A stretch of DNA of 64,000 nucleotides from Pyrrhosoma nymphula (GCA_963573305.1 OY754337.1:51659164-51723163); one strand, 5' to 3'. Counted from the first letter of the stretch, positions 1-11,714 are shown. Notes: generated by a model not told the origin, from the letters alone. A program made the numbers and translations.

Positions 1-2056
1 TCAACATAATTTTCTATTATATATCTCAATTTTAGTGATATCGTTACATGAGCTTATTTATTTACAGTTCTCCCCATGCACGAAACTAGTATTTATTTAA
101 CGGAAAGGACAATTGAAACCACCGATTTAATCACAAGCTGAAATATATCTAAAGGAATTATCAACCACTGAAAAAGATATATTTTGAATTGTTTGGTATC
201 TGCTCAATTTGCTTTGGACGAATTGAAAGGGTTATTTTTATCAGAAAAACGGTGGCATTTATTCACCGTTTCCAGCGTCTTTGAGCACCCTACGTTTTCT
301 ACTATGATTTCTTATTTCCTTATTCTTAATGCTTGTAGAGTTTTTGCTTCCAGTCACCGTTAATATCACTTCCGAGGCTCGTGTATAAACCCACTTGTTG
401 TCTTTCCGCTAGCGGAGCGGAAACCTTAGCCTTCGGCTTTATCTATGGCATATTAGGGCTCTCCTTTAATTCACATTTATATCAATTTTTTACTTGGCTC
501 TCTCAGCCCATTTCGCTTAAAGATTCTAGAAAATGTTACTGGGTATTCGCATTGCACATGGTCAAGGTAGGAGTGGTGCCAAGGGGTCATTAAGTGGACG
601 TTCTGATAAAAGTAGGTTGAAATCATTTTAGGGCTACACTTCCTTTAAAATCATCTCTTTATGCTTTGGATCTCACCATACAGGAAGTAATGGAAATGAT
701 ACGAACTTTTTATTTTACATTTTTAAAAACTTAATTAAAGCATGTTATAGCAGTTTTCGGCATGGAATTCCAAATTTAGATCAAACATATAGTTAAATAT
801 GTGTTGGAAATTCTTAACTGGGCGTGGCACCTTGATATTTGTTAGCAACCATTATCTCATTAATATATAAAGAAAGTTTCTCATTCTGTCTGAATGTATG
901 TCCGCAACTTCCCGTAAGGAAATACACGTATGGAATTCATTTTATTCGCTTGCAGTCTTTTTTCTTTTGCATAATTTTGCTTTTTTGCGAATTTTGTTTA
1001 CTGTTTGAAATAGTGATAAATTTGATAAAATATTAATGAAGTTGCTCAAGATTTTGTGTTTTCCCTTAAACATCCTATTGAATACCAATAGAATATTTGA
1101 ATCTAAGTCTCATAAGCTTAAAAAGGGAATAAAGGCCCATAACTGATCTACTTGGAATGATGAGTAGCTTTTGCCATCAGGTAGGCATATCCTCAGCAAT
1201 GGTAAATTAATTTATGACGCTCCTAGAAAAGACAAAGACGTGGAATATGGTTGAATGAAGAATAATCACAAAGGCAATGAGGTAGTAGTAATATGTTGGT
1301 CTACAGTATCCAATTTTGAAAAGATGACTCGGACATGCAATATTTACACCTGAAATTATGAAAAAAATTGATTTACTTCCGAGGCAGGAAATTGGGAATA
1401 TAGGCCCATCATGAATGCACGGTGATGGCCTCCCATTAAAAATACATTGCGCTATTTTGGAAAACCAATGTTGATCATTTTTATAAAAATGCAGTCCAAT
1501 TAAAAAAATAAATTCAATTATTATCGACAGAGAGTTAAATTTAAATACAGTTTCGTCAGGCATGACTGGGGTTTTAATAGAAATAATATAACATATAATA
1601 TTTCGCGAATTGAAGAAGACCTGTACAAATGGAATTCAGTTCCTTTGAACTGCATCTCATTTGAATTTAAGCTCTGTATTAAATTGGTAATGAATTTCCA
1701 AAAAAAAACATAATTGTAAAATTAATTTATTTTCACTTTATCGATTGATATCGCTAAGATAAACACGCGTTTCACACAAATATATACACAGGATAAAGTC
1801 ACTCCATCCACCTAACACCCGTAATTTTTGTTTTTGTCCTCAATTCGCCTTGGATCTATCTATTCGTTAAACATTTCCTTATCTCATGACGTCATCCAAA
1901 GACATATCTGTGTTGTACACTGGAGATTTCCTGTTCATCTGACTGCTGTTTTTAATTGAATACGTGCTTTTTTATACTTATTTTAACCAATGAATGATAT
2001 TTATACTCTGCATAAGCTGTATCGCTATCAATCCTTGTAAATTTTGTACTGTTCCC
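1..2056. other. Unassigned AT-rich DNA, no gene seen
   Basis: No frame here resembles a protein family I know. The open frames are short and mostly lack ATG starts. No repeat or RNA gene was recognised. Confidence 0.5.
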
Positions 2057-2255
2057 AAGTGAAAAAGTTTCTTGGTTTCCTTCCACAGATTTATTTTCCT
2101 GGTACGACATGTTTCGACACAGCGGTGTCATCATCAGGTACAAAATTGTAACATTTTTTAACATTAATTTAAACCTGATGATGACACCGTTGAATTGAAA
2201 CATGTCGTACCAAGGAAAGTATCTGTGGAAGGAAACCAAGTTACTTTTTCATTTG
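2057..2255. repeat. Fold-back repeat, two 83-bp inverted arms, hammerhead-like motif in each
   Basis: Positions 2057-2139 are repeated in inverted orientation at 2173-2255, with about nine mismatches and a 33-nt spacer. Each arm begins at the inner side with CCTGATGATGACACC and continues to GAAACATGTCGTACC. On the minus strand the left arm folds as a CTGATGA box, one T, a 5-bp stem GACAC/GTGTC with loop CGCT, then GAAAC and ATGTC. GTAC on each side can close an outer stem. The right arm has lost the inner stem pairing. Dispersed repeats with this box pattern are known from Penelope-like retroelement pseudo-LTRs; that assignment is inferred because no Penelope coding sequence is seen here. Confidence 0.7.
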
Positions 2256-3623
2256 TGAAATTCAACTTCCACATAGTTGAGCTTAAAACCATGGAACGTA
2301 TTTGTACTGTTATTCCTCATGTTTCCGTGAGGTCTGTTTATTAGCTTCATTCTAGGTGTTAGGAGAGGAATTACGTTAATCAGGTCAATCAGATCGCTAG
2401 AAGAAGAATTAAAATTACGAAATTCAATCAAAATTCTACCTCGAAACCAGCTACCACATATATTGAAATCAAAATATAATAAAATAAAAAATATGCAACG
2501 AAAATACATCTACTACCTGAAGATTTATGAGAGGTAAAATATTTTCTACGGAGTGGCAGAACACGATAGAATTACCCGATAATAGAATTAAGCAAAGTTG
2601 TACTGAATTTTATCCTAATTAGTCCTAGTCTTAATGCATTATTTTATACGGCTGCTAGTGTATGCGGTTATGACTGGCATACCAAATTTTTAATTCGAAG
2701 ACTTTGGTTCACGTCCCGTGAAACGTCAGATATTTTCATGAGGGATCAATTCCGAAATATGTTCCTATGAGCGCTGACCTACAAGTTGAAGGCCACAGCC
2801 AAACCATGCTAAGGCTAATGATAATGTGGAGAAAGCTTCAGATGCGGCACTTCATCCGTAAAATAGAGCATTTAAACGTGAACGCTTTTGCTTCTTTTGT
2901 AAAAATTAGGCTAACACTGATGCTCAGTTCCACTTCATCAGTTTAGTCTTCCCTAAGTGATGAGTAATATCCTAAGCAATCTCTATTTATCTAACCTATC
3001 CATCTGTCCATTATGCTCCATATGACCTCACTCGCCTGTCACCTGCGCTGATAAATATGGGACTAACCAGAAATGCTGTTCATTTCTTTTGCAAAGTCAT
3101 GGATCTCATCTAGAATGAATTTTAATTGCATATTTTCTGCTTAGCACAGAAATGAATTTTTTCTGCACAATTGATTGTACTGCTAAAATTAATTCCCACA
3201 GTCTGTTAGTATCCATTGACCACGGAAAGTACCAGCCTGGGTAGAAAAATTTTGCATTGGTCCATTTTTTTAGAATTTTTTACCCTCCTATCGTAATTAA
3301 ACTTTATTCGTAAATAAAGTACGGTGAGACGCAGAAACATTCTAGCATCCATTTCCAGGAAATCTTGTGCTTGGAGCAAAATAACGACACTAATTACTCC
3401 TCTTGATTTGAGGAACGCAGACCAACCGTACTCGGAATGTGTAATCTATTTGGAGTTACGTGATAGTTCTCTTTGCTCATGCATCTCCGCTATGAACAAT
3501 TATGAAAACAATGTTTAGCAAACAGCCTTTTAGCATCGGAATTAACAACATGATACTTTAGCTGCACAGAACAATACCCAATTTCTCATTCAACGCTGAA
3601 ACGGGATATAGCATCTTCCAGAG

Positions 3624-3626
<3 letters not shown>
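2256..3626. other. Unassigned DNA, no gene seen
   Basis: Nothing recognised. At 2650-2740 a stretch has a weak tRNA B-box look (GGTTCACGTCC), but the key A of the box is missing, so no SINE is called. Confidence 0.4.

Positions 3627-3686
<60 letters not shown>
3627..3686. repeat. (TA)30 microsatellite
   Basis: Sixty bases of uninterrupted TA, ending exactly at the CTAG terminus of the Helitron on the right. Helitrons insert between A and T, so a TA tract is a natural target. The tract may also have grown after insertion. Confidence 0.97.
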
Positions 3687-3687
<1 letters not shown>

Positions 3688-3719
3688 TAGCTGAAGGTAC
3701 CCGTTGAACTTCAACGGGT
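3687..3719 (-). other. Helitron 3' terminus: hairpin plus CTAG
   Basis: Minus strand: 10-bp stem, 1-nt loop, 8-nt spacer ACCTTCAG, CTAG, then host T. In rolling-circle transposition this hairpin is thought to mark the end of the element. Confidence 0.9.
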
Positions 3720-3973
3720 GTGAAAAACATTGAACTTATTTTTAAGAAAACCACAAAGCCTGAAGATGACTGTCAGCGTGATCATTTGAGGTGTTCGTAT
3801 CCTTTCTTGTATGTAGTGTTCGTGGTAGTAGACACGCTGACCGTTTTCCAGGTGCACGGAGAGTTGAGTGATTGTTTGTCCTCTTTAATGCACGGGAAAC
3901 CCAATAATGGGCCCCGAAGACTCACTACTACTTAATAAATAGCACCTAGGTTGATAGATGTTGACCTCGTCCC

Positions 3974-4174
3974 TCAAATTCTCTTGAGCCGTCTTCTGAG
4001 TGAATACAGCTTGATAGCTTCCCTCGTGTACATAAATATATTTGCAGTCAATGACTTAATTGAGTTGCGCAATTCAACGTTGATATGTGCGTTGAGTATC
4101 TTAATCAGGAATGGATAGTAGGGTACAATCCAGCGGTTGACACCGTCTAAATGAGCATTTTCAGCAGGAGCCAT
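3974..4174 (-). pseudogene. Helitron Rep protein fragment
   Basis: The 66-residue frame contains VPYYPFLIKILNAHINVEL, which matches the conserved stretch of Helitron replication-initiator proteins usually written VPYNPFL...K.N.HINVE. Upstream and downstream parts of the protein are missing, including the HUH catalytic segment, so no function is expected. It lies downstream of the N-terminal piece at 4382-4847 on the same strand, which is the order expected in an autonomous element with an internal deletion. The assignment rests on pattern memory of the family. Confidence 0.68.
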
Positions 4175-4381
4175 GTTTATTTGTCCTATGAATGCTTAAT
4201 TACCCTGTTTGCGTCTTTGGCATAAAGGGTAGCCATAATTATTGGTTTCGGTTGCTAAATAAAAAATCTATGGTGATTCTTAGTGCACATGCCGATTTTC
4301 ATGCACGGATGTTGTTCATTGCGCAGAATTTCCGTACTTCTTTCGGGTAAGAAGCATGTAATGACGTCATTATCATTTCCA

Positions 4382-4847
4382 CTATCTTAATACAGATTGA
4401 AGTTTCGAAACAGATGGGTCTATATTTGAACCAGATTTATAGCTTGTTACCCGTCCGTAGGTTGGGCTAGGAAAAAAATTGTGCGGTTCATAGCGTAACC
4501 CCTGAAACACCACGGAGAGATGATCATGAAATCGCTGGTGGGCATGTCTTTGAGCATCCCAGTCTAATCTTTGTCGTTTTTCTTGCAAGGGCTCATTTTC
4601 TCGCAAAGAACACATTCCTCTTGCTCTAGAAGATTTATTCGAAAGTTTACTCCTTTTTTCTTTTAGGCATGTTGATGGATATATTTTTAAGTCCAAGGAA
4701 GTGAAACACATCGGCGAGTGAGAGTCTTGAATAGGCAACGCGATGATTGAGTGAACGTAAGTCTACTGCACTTTTACACTTTTTAACATATTTAAATAAC
4801 TCGTAACGTTTATGAAGTGGGAATTGGTCTAAAAACACTGTTCGCAA
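4382..4847 (-). pseudogene. Probable N-terminal remnant of Helitron Rep
   Basis: Two overlapping minus frames are needed. The upstream frame reaches MPKRKKE and stops at 4647. The other frame continues with basic residues and LRENEPLQEKRQRLDWDA, then QRHAHQR. Arg/Glu-rich repeats of this kind (ETPEQRxxRL...) are typical of the N-terminus of insect Helitron proteins. The frame change falls in an A-rich run near 4660. The last 45 residues (ending SKLQSVLR) match nothing I know. The placement inside a Helitron supports the call; the protein evidence alone is modest. Confidence 0.45.
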
Positions 4848-5028
4848 TCGTTATCAAATTCAATGGGTGTGAAAAGAATTGAATGTATTTTCGAAGAAAA
4901 ACCACAAAGCCTGAAGAATACTGTCAGCGTAGTCAATGGAGGAGTTCCTAACCTACTATGATATTCGTTGACGTTCCTTCGTTCATTCGTATGATGTGGT
5001 AATTGGTCTAAAAAACAATTCGCAATCG
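4805..5028. repeat. Internal duplications in the Helitron
   Basis: The sequence near 4805-4850 (GGAATTGGTCTAAAAA, then TTCGCAATCG) recurs at 4985-5028. Separately, 4861-4930 repeats 3715-3780, the stretch next to the 3' hairpin (GGGTGTGAAAA, later ACCACAAAGCCTGAAGA). The second pair suggests that part of another Helitron 3' end is embedded in this one. Confidence 0.75.
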
Positions 5029-5840
5029 AAATGAGAGGCAGTCGGTTCCACTAAGTGTAATACATCTGAGTATTACACGATAATAAACAACGCCGTGTTT
5101 GTTGTAGCAACAGAGGCATTATTACCATTACTTTTCGCTGCACCTAAATATTCCTGCACGTTTAATTCCTTTATGTGTATAGTTTACTACGTAAATGTTC
5201 TCTCATATTCATACAGTGCCCCTATGAGATCTACTTTGAGAATAGACATTGAAGAGTACACTTGTTGTAAATATGTATTGAATATATCGATTGATCCCCG
5301 AAGCAATCTGTTATGGGGCCCTTAGGACTCTGGGCCATTCTTTTACTGATTTCGTTTCTACGTGCTATCATGGGCCTGCAGAAAAGCTTAAATGCCAGAG
5401 GCGTGAATATCCTTTGAAAATCAAATCTCTGGTTGTCAAGGAAATATGCTATTGTTGATTTCAGAGAAAAATGTGAGAATTTTCAGCAAAAAAGATGATG
5501 TTCAGACAATTACGAACCATAAAAGAAAATCGATTGAAAGAATTAGACACTTCATTTATTCAGCCATCCAATAAAAAAAATTCCAGCCCTCTATCTTGAG
5601 TGAAAGTAATATTTAAAAGCAAAAAATAAACCACTGCACCAAACCCAATGCTTAGCATGGACCAAAATGGACCCCCAGGGGGGGCCTTTGGGGGCCCTGA
5701 CAGATTTTTAATATAGCCTTTGTTTCATCCCGGTACATTTTCTAACTACATACAAAATTTCAGCTCAATCGGTTCAGTAGTGTTTGCGTGATTGAGCAAC
5801 AGACAGACAGACACCATTCAATTTTTATATATTAGTATGA

Positions 5841-7234
5841 TATGTCTATCGAATGTGACCCATGTATTTTTCTGATTTCTGCTGGTTAACTGGAGTTTTT
5901 TTTACTCCCGACGTTAATATAATGTAGCAAGTATAATGTATTAATTTCTCCTTGTGATGAATAATGTTATTCACCGCAAGCTCACAGCAAAATAGCTCGA
6001 TCTAACCAAACCGTAAGTATAGGTGAATCGAAACTTGAAGGCAGTCACGTGGGCGAAGCTTGACGTCTGGTAGAGTGAAGTATACAAGAGTGGTGGGAAA
6101 AAGGGTCTCACTGGATGTTCTTCCGTACATCTGTTCAACCATCAACGCTTGATTAATCCTCTATGACCTTAGACTCTCTGCTGCCGAGTGGCACCAAGTT
6201 CCGCTATACCTACCTATAGTGTGTCACTCATTGACTTATTCAAATGAATCTCAATACGAATTAGTCAATCTACTTTATTCGCGATACTATAGGAACTCGA
6301 AATGCCTCAATGATATATCTCTCTTTAAGAAGGAAATCTCCGGTCTTTTAGCAGTATATGTTCTTGCGCCTACGCACGTACAGAAATAAGCGATTTTGTC
6401 CGTACCAATTCATGGGGCGCAAACTTCGATGGATTTTTGAAGCCCTGTTTCACCAGACGTTTTTAGAAAGATCCCGAATAAGAATCACATCACGAATTAC
6501 CATTTCCCGACCTTGAGGACGGAGATTTTTTCCAACTCTTGATCATATCCATTCGATAATTGGAGTAAATAATTCCAATTAGTCAGAGTCTCAATTCTTT
6601 TATGATAATTACATTAAACGCTTTACACCATGTCAAAAATAAGTTGTATTTGTTGGCCTTTGTGGAGTAAATGCCTAAACTCTTCTCTTTTACTTAAAAT
6701 ATTCTTACCAATAGGAGAAGATATATCTTCGGTGCCGGCAACGAAATTTTCAAAAAGAAATATTCACACTGCCAACGATTTGGTTGATCAGTAGATTTAA
6801 TCCTGTCAGGAGCTTAATTTCATATGAGAAAATAAATAAGTAAAGCGTAAGTTCACTCACCACATTTATTTATTAAAAATGGATTTATATCTGTAATTTT
6901 ACCTTTAGTTTAAAGCTAAGGATAATAAGAAAATCTTTTTTTTGCTTACTTCTCTCTTTCAAAGCTAAATAAATTGATTTGAACCTTAGAGAAAACCTAG
7001 AAAAAATTATTGGTTTATAAAGCTACAAAAAATAAAAAAATAGTTATTTTATTCATTATTTGTTGTTGAAATAGGACTGGGGCTCATTATTTGGGGAAAG
7101 CAGGATTCCGATTCGAGGTTTGGAACTGGAGATTTGATAGTAAAAAGAATAGGATTCGGCTTTGATAGTTCTTTAATAGATCTGCATTTAACTTAAATTC
7201 CTAATAAAAAAGTCTCACATTAGTGTTCGACCGA
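5841..7234. other. Unassigned DNA, no gene seen
   Basis: No recognisable coding or repeat signature. AT content rises toward 7000. Confidence 0.45.
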
Positions 7235-7592
7235 TAAATGGCATGTTGCTATTAAGAGGTGTTCTGCTGGTTAAGTTAGCTTTAAACGGAAGTGACTCAA
7301 AATCCTCTTTTTACAAGTGCAATACCCTATCTATCAATAAAAATTCTTTCCTCATCTCAGCATACGTTTTACCCTCCTTCATCCCGGCCATAAAACCAAT
7401 TTTCCTCCTTCCTTTCCCCGGATTGTCCATCATTCTGTCATCTAACACGGCCTTCAGTATCCCTTTACTCCTCATTACATGCTCCAAGCACCTACTCTGC
7501 CACTTCCTAATCTTCTTCAGAAGTTTCCTTTCTTCACCCAGTGCTCCAAACACTTCCTCGTTTGTCTTTGTTTCCATCCACCGAACCTTCTA
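7235..7592 (-). mobile_element. LINE fragment, C-terminal tail of an RT protein plus 3' UTR
   Basis: On the minus strand 7592-7311 reads KVRWMETKTNEEVFGALGE, then ERKLLKKIRKWQSRCLEHV, ending in ...YAEMRKEFLLIDRVLHL and a stop. The pattern of E.R.LL..I..RQ..W..HV.R..G.L...LEGR....RGR.R..F is the usual C-terminal end of many insect non-LTR retrotransposon polyproteins, after the RT domain. No RT motifs remain, so this is a 5'-truncated insertion. The 3' UTR has TTAACCAGCAGAACACC, which resembles CTAACCGGTAGATTAC in the copy near 25.9 kb. Confidence 0.75.
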
Positions 7593-8894
7593 GCAGTAAT
7601 TTATTTCATATTCTAGCTACTAATTGATAAACATTCGTAGATTTTGTTTCAATGCTTTTCTTGAATTGAACTTAAAATTACCTGGGGTTAAATGCAGGAA
7701 CTGAAATGAACGGGGAAATAGTATTATATTTCTATTATTATTGATATTATGACGACACACTGTACATAAAAGGTAACTTTATAGAATATTAAATTGCATT
7801 AAATAGAGATTGTACAATTTTACATGTCATCGGATTTTGTGAGCGATTAGCAAACTATAGCAATTATGCCAAAATACGTTGGCTTAATAAAATTGACATT
7901 TCAGTTGGCACGTATGATTGGAAATAGTGTTAATTAAAATTATAAAAATGTGTCAAAAATAAAAACAAACATTTATCTGACCACGTTGTACCTCATTTGA
8001 TTCAAATTTAAAGGATTGTCATTAGTGAAAAAGTATTTTTTAAACAATAAAAACGATAAATAATAATTGAGTATATATTTTTAATTACACCTGCATCGAA
8101 AACTCATTAACTAAATATATTTCATCAATCTTAAAGAGAAATAACTTCATTAATTGAAGCAAAAATGCGTTTTTTCAGCAAAAATGGCACTGCAATTGAC
8201 TTCTATGAATGGTATATTTTTAGGTAAATATATATTCGTCAAACGAGCCGCGTACTTTGGATATAAACTTTGCGTTGTATTAGTTAAGGCACGTTATTAG
8301 TTGAGTACCATTTCTTAATAAAATCTTCCATTGCCCCATATCAAATTTATGAACTGACAATTCAACTTAAATCACTTTTATTTATTAATTTATTTACACA
8401 TTTTGCCAGTCCCTTATTTATTTGTAAACTTATCGCGTTAGTTAATTGTCATAGTTCTTGGTTCCCTAATCATGTGCTTATAAAGAAAAATGGCATTGTT
8501 ACTTGTGGAGACATATTGGAAATGGATAGTTGGGGGGCGGTAGTCCTAGGTTAAAAAAAATTAAATAAATTAAGACAATAATCACAATATAAATATTTGT
8601 AGCCAGTGATAGATACTTAAAATTCACTGCTGGACGACGTCACCATTGAAACAATACAAACGACAGGGTACAATTTAGATTTTGTTTTGACGCTCGCAGT
8701 CACGGCAAAGCATCCATGAATTGGAAAACTCCAAGCAAAAAAAAGGGTATCTGTCACCCACGCAGATACTGAAATATGTGCGTATGTATATATGTAGCCA
8801 TGTGGCTAGAACGACGATGGATTTATATGAATCTCCCACAAGTGTTAGAAGAGGTTTGGTCCAGGAGTAGGAAAGAAGGGAATAGGGAGATAGA
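7593..8894. other. Very AT-rich unassigned DNA
   Basis: No gene or element recognised. The composition changes sharply at about 8680, where GC content rises. Confidence 0.45.
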
Positions 8895-8930
8895 GGGGGA
8901 GAAATAGGGGAAAGTAGGGGAAGGGGAGGG
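8895..8930 (+). other. G-quadruplex-prone purine tract
   Basis: Five G runs of 3 to 5 bases lie within 36 bases, separated by purine-rich spacers of 1 to 7 bases, which fits the G3+N1-7 quadruplex rule. The purine strand begins before this, at about 8877. Confidence 0.7.
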
Positions 8931-9245
8931 TAATGCCCGCGCGAGGGAAATTTCTGCTCTTCCTCTCCCAACTTGTGGGCAGCTCAGAAGTGGGTGGAAG
9001 CCATTCTTCGCCACTGGCCAGACCTTTCGGACCTCTCTGGAGAGGTGGGGGTGTCTAACCCCCCCATTCCCTCTGTTTTTGTTAAGGTTTCTCGTTTTAT
9101 AGAAAGCTTTACGACGACTTTTGGTTTGATCGCAAGAAGTTTCAGCCAAGGCCGGAGCTGCTAGTGGGCGTCTAGCTGTAAAGGGGCGGGACTGCTTTTA
9201 TTCCCCCCGACCGGTGTTCGACGAAAGAAACGTTCGATGCATGTG
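8931..9245. other. GC-richer patch, function unknown
   Basis: This patch has many more CpG and GGCC-type words than its flanks. Both strands have short open frames (63-108 residues) but none resembles a known protein. It could be a promoter or non-coding exon, or an unrecognised repeat. Confidence 0.3.

Positions 9246-9267
<22 letters not shown>
9246..9267. repeat. (TA)11 microsatellite
   Basis: Uninterrupted TA run, followed by CACACA. Confidence 0.9.
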
Positions 9268-9276
<9 letters not shown>

Positions 9277-10121
9277 CCTTTTTTTTCCTCAACTCCCATG
9301 CCGCGATGGATTCTCAAGGATTCTACTTTATGACCCGTCCGAGGGAGCGTGGCGAAGTTAAATAAAAAAAGAATGCTACCATAAATATTATGATTGCCTC
9401 ATCCCTTGATTCCAGAGATTAATATGGGGACGTTTAAAAGAGAGTTCTGCGCCAGGCGTGGAGTTCCACGAGAATTTTTATTTCCTTTGGGATGCTACCG
9501 CATATTTTTTTACGCTTCATATCCACTTTTAGCGATGTGATTATTTTATTTATTGCATGTTTTTTCGCCATGTTGTATGGAAATAAGTACTGCTGTTAAG
9601 ACAAGAGTAGCCTTTCGCTTTAAGGATTGTCACGGCATAATTTTTCGTACAATGCTAAGATTTGTTCGCTGCGGACCCCCATTCCGTATTGTAACTTCTC
9701 ACGGTGGTTTGAGTGAGATTTTTCCCGCTATAATGGAGATCATATTTGATTTTTTTAAAGTTCAGCAGTAAGAAGCATGAAGTAAATATTTTCATATTAA
9801 TGGCGCAGAAATATTGTTTTTTAGGACTGAAGTTCAGAGTAATTAAGTATTTTAATTTTTTGAATGAACTGTTTGAGCTATTGAATGTGCCTCATTTTTT
9901 CATGCCACACGCTGAAAACGCCTCCACATCTGAATATTTTTTACGATTCTGTAAAAATTACTATGGTAAGTAAGCTATTTATTTTTAAAATTTAGCTTTA
10001 AAAAAATTAATTTTAAAATTTTAAAAACTAGTTTTATTTCTGACGAGATCTGTACGTTAGACATTTCTCTATTTTTAAGTAAAGTCTCTGGAAATCATAT
10101 GTGTATTTTCCATGAGAAATA
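9268..10121. other. Unassigned AT-rich DNA
   Basis: No recognisable coding or element signature. Confidence 0.4.
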
Positions 10122-10123
10122 TA

Positions 10124-10920
10124 CAGGGTGATTACAAAAGAATACGTCGGTTTCAAAGATCTGTATTTTTCAAATGGTATGAGCTACAGAGCTGCGCGAA
10201 CTCTTAAAATGACCGATATATTTTCTAGTTTTGTAAAAGAAATTACTTAAAAAATGTTCAATATTCCCTCCTTGATTAACCCGATCAATGTCAAGTCGAT
10301 ATTCAAATTCCTCCCACACCCAGTGAAGCATGTCAGCAGTTACTGTCCTTACAGCCAAAGTTATGTGTGCTTTCAATTCCTCGCTGTTTGTAGGCAATGA
10401 CGGCACAAAGACTTGACCCTTGTCATATCCCCATAAAAAAATCACATGGTCTGTGATCCGATAACCTCGGAGGCCACAGATGAAGGGCGAGGTCTTGCCT
10501 TGCAAATCGACCAATCCATCTTTGTGGGTAGGTCTCATTAAGATGAGCACGAACTGAGAGGTGCCAATGCGGGGGAGCCCCGTCTTGCTGAAACACAAAA
10601 TCATTGGAATCTGCTTCCAGTAGAGGAATAAGCCAAACTTAATCAATGCCTACTATCAGCGGGGAATTGAAAGCACCCATAACTTTAGCTTTGAAGACAT
10701 TAACTGCTGACATGCTTCATAGAGTATGGGAGGAATTTAAATACTGACTTGATATTGTCCGGGTTACTCAAGGAGGGAATATTGAACATTTGTAATGTTA
10801 TTTTTTTCAACAAAGCTAGATAATATATCGGTCATTTTTAGAGGTCGCGCTGCTCTGTAGCTCGTACCATTTGAAAAATACAGATCTTTGAAACCGACGC
10901 ATTCTTTTGTAAACACCCTG
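10124..10920 (-). mobile_element. Fold-back derivative of an IS630/Tc1/mariner-type transposon
   Basis: The element is flanked by TA on both sides (10122-10123 and 10921-10922), the target duplication of this superfamily. It has terminal inverted repeats beginning CAGGGTG. The arms are very long: 10124-10397 and about 10640-10920 are inverted near-copies. The middle (about 10400-10640) is single copy and encodes part of a transposase on the minus strand. The right arm repeats, in inverse, the C-terminal coding end of that transposase. The structure looks like an inverted duplication of one end that captured the other end. Confidence 0.85.
10170..10646 (-). pseudogene. IS630/mariner-type transposase C-terminal fragment, frameshifted
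   Basis: The frame contains FLWGYDKGQVFVPSLPTN, then TADMLHWVWEEFEYRLDI and RVNQGGNIEH. This is the standard C-terminus of a family of insect transposases (DFFLWG..K..VY.PPLP...L...W.E...RLD..R...G.HIE). The upstream half is in another frame, where QQDGAPPHWH, the block around the second catalytic Asp, and RPCDFF can be read. The frame change is in a T-rich run near 10437. The N-terminal DNA-binding region is absent. It is not expected to be active. Confidence 0.85.
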
Positions 10921-10922
10921 TA

Positions 10923-11714
10923 TTTTGGCAAGTATCTCAAAAGGTAGATTGGAAAGTAGCTATTTTGGTATCTTTAAAAAATGAAAATATTTTTCTTTAT
11001 ACTGAGTACGAATTCGATACATTTATTGTAAATGATATCTCGACATTCGACATTTTTGTTTCACGTGCCTCGACGGCTAAGGTCATATCGCACATACCGT
11101 CTGCCACGTGCAGACAGGGGCAACAGCAGTCGGACGAATCGGAGGATCTCCCATCCAATCTCGAGCCGAGCCCAACGAACCTTAACTTCGGTGACTGATC
11201 GGGAACCGGTTTTCCCATCGAGGCAGGCCGTTGTCCGTAAATGACATCTTGTTTAAACTGCCTCAATGTTCTAGTAGTTATGTCCTACTGTTTAGTTGGC
11301 AGATTTTTTTGTTCCTCGATCTTCGTCACCCTTCTTTTTGTGTTTTCCCTTTGTTTTGTGTTTCACCCCTCTCCATCTAGAAATACCCGTACTCATCTAC
11401 AGTTTACCTCATAGTGCTTCATATGATTATCTATTCTTCTCTTATTTCATATCCTTACTTATTTCTAATCCAATTCGTTCATTTTGACTCCAGAATCCGC
11501 CTCCAGTACCAAATTTAAAAAAATCTTCAATATCTTTTGTTTTTTAGGTTTCCATTGGTCCATATTTTTTTAGCTACATCGTGAAACACTCGACGCAAAC
11601 GTTCTCAGATACTTATCCTGTATTGATTATCCCATTTTCTTTTAGCACCAAGTTCTATGATCTTATCCGCCCATTTTATCTTCAGAATTCGTCTCCTGCA
11701 GAATAGAGTCTTCA
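10923..11714. other. Unassigned DNA
   Basis: No known element. 11040-11260 is somewhat GC-richer with open frames on both strands, but without similarity I can name. Confidence 0.4.

Larger units (their letters stand above)
3687..5840 (-). mobile_element. Helitron, internally deleted, complete ends
   Basis: Read on the minus strand, the element starts with TCATACTAATATATAAAAA at 5840, preceded by A. It ends at 3687 with CTAG followed by T. Eight bases before CTAG lies a perfect hairpin with 10-bp arms (3699-3708 and 3710-3719, core ACCCGTTGAA) and a 1-nt loop. TC start, hairpin, CTRR end and A/T flanks are the defining Helitron features. Inside are two decayed pieces of the Rep/helicase protein in the expected order on the minus strand (4847-4382, then 4174-3974). 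At about 2.15 kb it is far shorter than autonomous Helitrons, so it is a non-autonomous derivative. Internal duplications are described separately. Confidence 0.88.

Noticed and set aside
2650..2740. tRNA-derived SINE
   Set aside because: The B-box-like GGTTCACGTCC lacks the conserved A and there is no convincing A box or second copy.
3627..3686. CRISPR-like or other spaced repeat array
   Set aside because: It is a plain TA microsatellite. No spaced direct-repeat array of CRISPR type exists anywhere in the window, as expected for animal DNA.
9160..9185. CTAG sites as Helitron ends
   Set aside because: Two CTAG occur, but no hairpin lies at the expected distance on either strand.
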